DNA of 26,964 nt from Caldilineaceae bacterium (GTDB lineage: Bacteria; Chloroflexota; Anaerolineae; Caldilineales; Caldilineaceae): positions 1 through 26,964 of the forward strand of contig JACSRH010000234.1 in the NCBI GenBank assembly GCA_014879855.1, read 5' to 3'. The first letter of the stretch is position 1. Each line of letters begins with the position of its first letter. The notes beneath the pieces are model-generated. The model saw only the letters and a program-made list of their open reading frames with translations. It did no database searches and had not been told where the DNA came from. The position numbers and the translations under genes are program-made. This document shows positions 26,801 to 26,964 of this stretch, piece by piece.

Positions 26801-26928
26801 GTCTCCACAGCGTCGATCTGTGGATGGCTGACGATGGCGTCCTCGTGAGCGCTGTCGCCGTTGTGCCCGCCGTCAGCTTGGATGAGCTTTCGACCATGGT
26901 GGGGCAGGTGTGCGCCGGCAATGAATGA
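23869..26928 (+). CDS. Large membrane-anchored surface protein with Thr/Pro stalk and Ig/cadherin-like domains
   Basis: This is a 1019-residue exported protein. Residues 17-41 are a single membrane segment (signal anchor or uncleaved signal). Residues about 60-360 form a Thr/Pro/Ala stalk built of repeats such as TETATLLPTPTET. A He_PIG-like Ig domain begins at about 362 (WQFDAEPPTIAYLNQTY), is interrupted by an acidic insertion (about 385-484, with six EEAPT-like units), and resumes to about 560 (LLTGTPQETDEGEHPVELIA). A cadherin-like tandem-95/VCBS-type domain follows (about 565-660, DEDTLLEGV and ADFYGEDEFAIHISD). Another Ig-like domain is interrupted by nine pentapeptides (701-745). The Cys-containing C-terminal domain (about 835-1019, DYALLVCGCAPTYAD) is not recognised. 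No LPXTG is seen. A structural or adhesive role is inferred. GAGAGGG upstream supports the start; a terminator-like palindrome follows. Confidence 0.85.
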   Translation: MNTGDGRPSNRRWARVAVFGGGAIVLLLVGYVIGATLFPVAEPPASVAQVSPQAERTLVATFTPSPAPPTATTVAAPTEPPPASTATTAPPTLTPILIVVTAQASPTPVNTWTPPPTDTPVPSTDAPGASTDASTSTPTWTPTLIATPTWTPVLTPTWTPIPTSTWTATPTWTPTLLPTPTETSTAAPTATSTETATLLPTPTETPTATATTTDTAMPTETATLLPTPTETATATATTTDTATPTETATLLPTPTETATATATATLPPTATATSAHTPLPTATETATATETATATETATATLAPIVISTATEIAIVEVTPTETATATETATATETATPTATATPTATATHTATVAPTAAWQFDAEPPTIAYLNQTYTYTVTFAPVDGTETSDSEMDAPPDEEIVAPPVEEENAAQGEPTAEPVAEGTEAVTPEATSEEDASAPETSGNEMFTEEAPTEEAPTEEAPTEEAPTEEAPTEEALAAQDITESLPFVIAAQGALTVETTVRPTWLALTATENGDVLLTGTPQETDEGEHPVELIATDAAGVVITQSYTITVELDPNPFRVEALQFVTDEDTLLEGVLTAEHVEGDALLFGMAREPEHGAILAIDEASGAFTYEPLADFYGEDEFAIHISDSLQREITALVAITVNPINDAPRIEMEDVYTVTVGDNVELPVIVTDVEGDPVTITVESLPLDLVYLEPGSVELDSVEPDSVELESPEPGSAEPDTLEPDALQSDALQSGGVISGAVALDAAESSPYTVQITASDGEGSASQMAITWVVEPAPTEGEYNGETDAGAGEEETPGADQTPSEEAAVEQPPAAEIVTLAADAATRALPGSAAFSAYVWQTPVEIGDCPNVAAVMAPASLSADASLFDDAAASNLADAPSLGFDVELAAGDYALLVCGCAPTYADAERISLPVFNQALFAGIDGVTLLTDDGAPVPLSGFAASPGFTWQALLDDAASSPAILSVAGDGLHSVDLWMADDGVLVSAVAVVPAVSLDELSTMVGQVCAGNE
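24445..24655 (+). repeat. 78-bp tandem repeat coding the Thr/Pro stalk
   Basis: Units begin at 24445, 24523 and 24601, each opening ACGGAGACCGCCACGCTGCT and encoding 26 residues (TETATLLPTPTET plus a TATAT tail). The first two copies are nearly identical; the third diverges after about 55 bp. The in-frame period preserves the reading frame. Confidence 0.9.
24715..24918 (+). repeat. 18-bp tandem repeats coding TETATA
   Basis: The unit ACTGAGACAGCCACGGCC recurs three times at 24715-24768 and five times, with drift, at 24829-24918. The two blocks are separated by non-repetitive sequence coding LAPIVISTATEIAIVEV. They use ACT/ACA codons where the 78-bp array uses ACG/ACC, so they arose by separate expansion. 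Confidence 0.88.
25225..25314 (+). repeat. 15-bp tandem repeat coding EEAPT
   Basis: Six in-frame units of GAGGAAGCGCCCACA type encode EEAPT five times and EEALA once. They form part of an acidic insertion within the He_PIG-like domain of the surface protein. Confidence 0.9.
25969..26103 (+). repeat. 15-bp tandem repeat coding acidic pentapeptides
   Basis: Nine in-frame pentapeptides run LEPGS, VELDS, VEPDS, VELES, PEPGS, AEPDT, LEPDA, LQSDA, LQSGG. Copies are degenerate at the nucleotide level, so this array is older or under weaker homogenisation than the EEAPT array. It lies inside an Ig-like domain loop. Confidence 0.88.
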
Positions 26929-26946
26929 GTCATGATAAAAAGAGGG

Positions 26947-26964
26947 AGGACGCCCGGGCGTCCT
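26947..26964 (+). terminator. Palindrome after the surface-protein gene, cut by the window edge
   Basis: AGGACGCCC followed directly by its reverse complement GGGCGTCCT begins 18 bp after the stop codon. It looks like the stem of an intrinsic terminator; the window ends at its last base, so any T-tract cannot be seen. Confidence 0.55.

Overview
The window is about 27 kb of GC-rich bacterial chromosome. The protein repertoire points to Chloroflexota, probably Caldilineae or Anaerolineae. This includes secreted proteins with Thr/Pro linkers of the TPTPLPPTPTPFPP type, a thioester alpha-2-macroglobulin, an HdeD-like membrane protein, an ABC1 kinase with an extra membrane domain, and an endonuclease-type MutL. 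The taxonomic placement is an inference from style; there is no rRNA or tRNA to confirm it.

Layout. Position 4 carries the start codon of a minus-strand gene that leaves the window. It is divergent from mutL (241-2175, +), which appears to have a leaderless start. After a hairpin-rich gap comes a secreted LysM-alpha/beta hydrolase (2482-3780, +). A perfect 16-bp-arm palindrome (3903-3936) separates it from a long run of minus-strand genes between 18537 and 4013. In transcription order these are a class III aminotransferase, a P-type Ca2+ ATPase, a LacD-type aldolase, a tightly packed set (HEAT-repeat protein, tandem-cyclophilin lipoprotein, UPF0175 antitoxin, DUF3368 PIN-like toxin), and a 2058-residue secreted alpha-2-macroglobulin.

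An LhgO-type FAD oxidase (18693-19889, +) diverges from the aminotransferase and converges on a metallo-beta-lactamase-fold hydrolase (minus). Next on the minus strand lie a holin-like/ABC1-kinase fusion and an HdeD/DUF308 membrane protein. The hdeD-like gene diverges from a 1019-residue low-complexity surface protein (23869-26928, +). Their promoters appear to share one palindromic -35 element, TTGTACAA. A palindrome at the right edge of the window is the likely terminator of the surface protein.

How the genes relate. Much of the content concerns the cell surface: the protease-trapping macroglobulin, the extracytoplasmic foldase lipoprotein, the LysM hydrolase, the Ig/cadherin-like surface protein, the Ca2+ pump and two membrane proteins. 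Housekeeping genes (mutL, aminotransferase, aldolase, lhgO) are scattered among them. No CRISPR array, insertion sequence, prophage or defence island is visible. The most unusual items are the holin-ABC1 kinase fusion, the tandem cyclophilin with a degenerate second domain, the toxin-antitoxin pair embedded in the foldase gene set, the Met/Ala-rich bait-like segment of the macroglobulin, the shared -35 divergent promoter and the leaderless mutL start.
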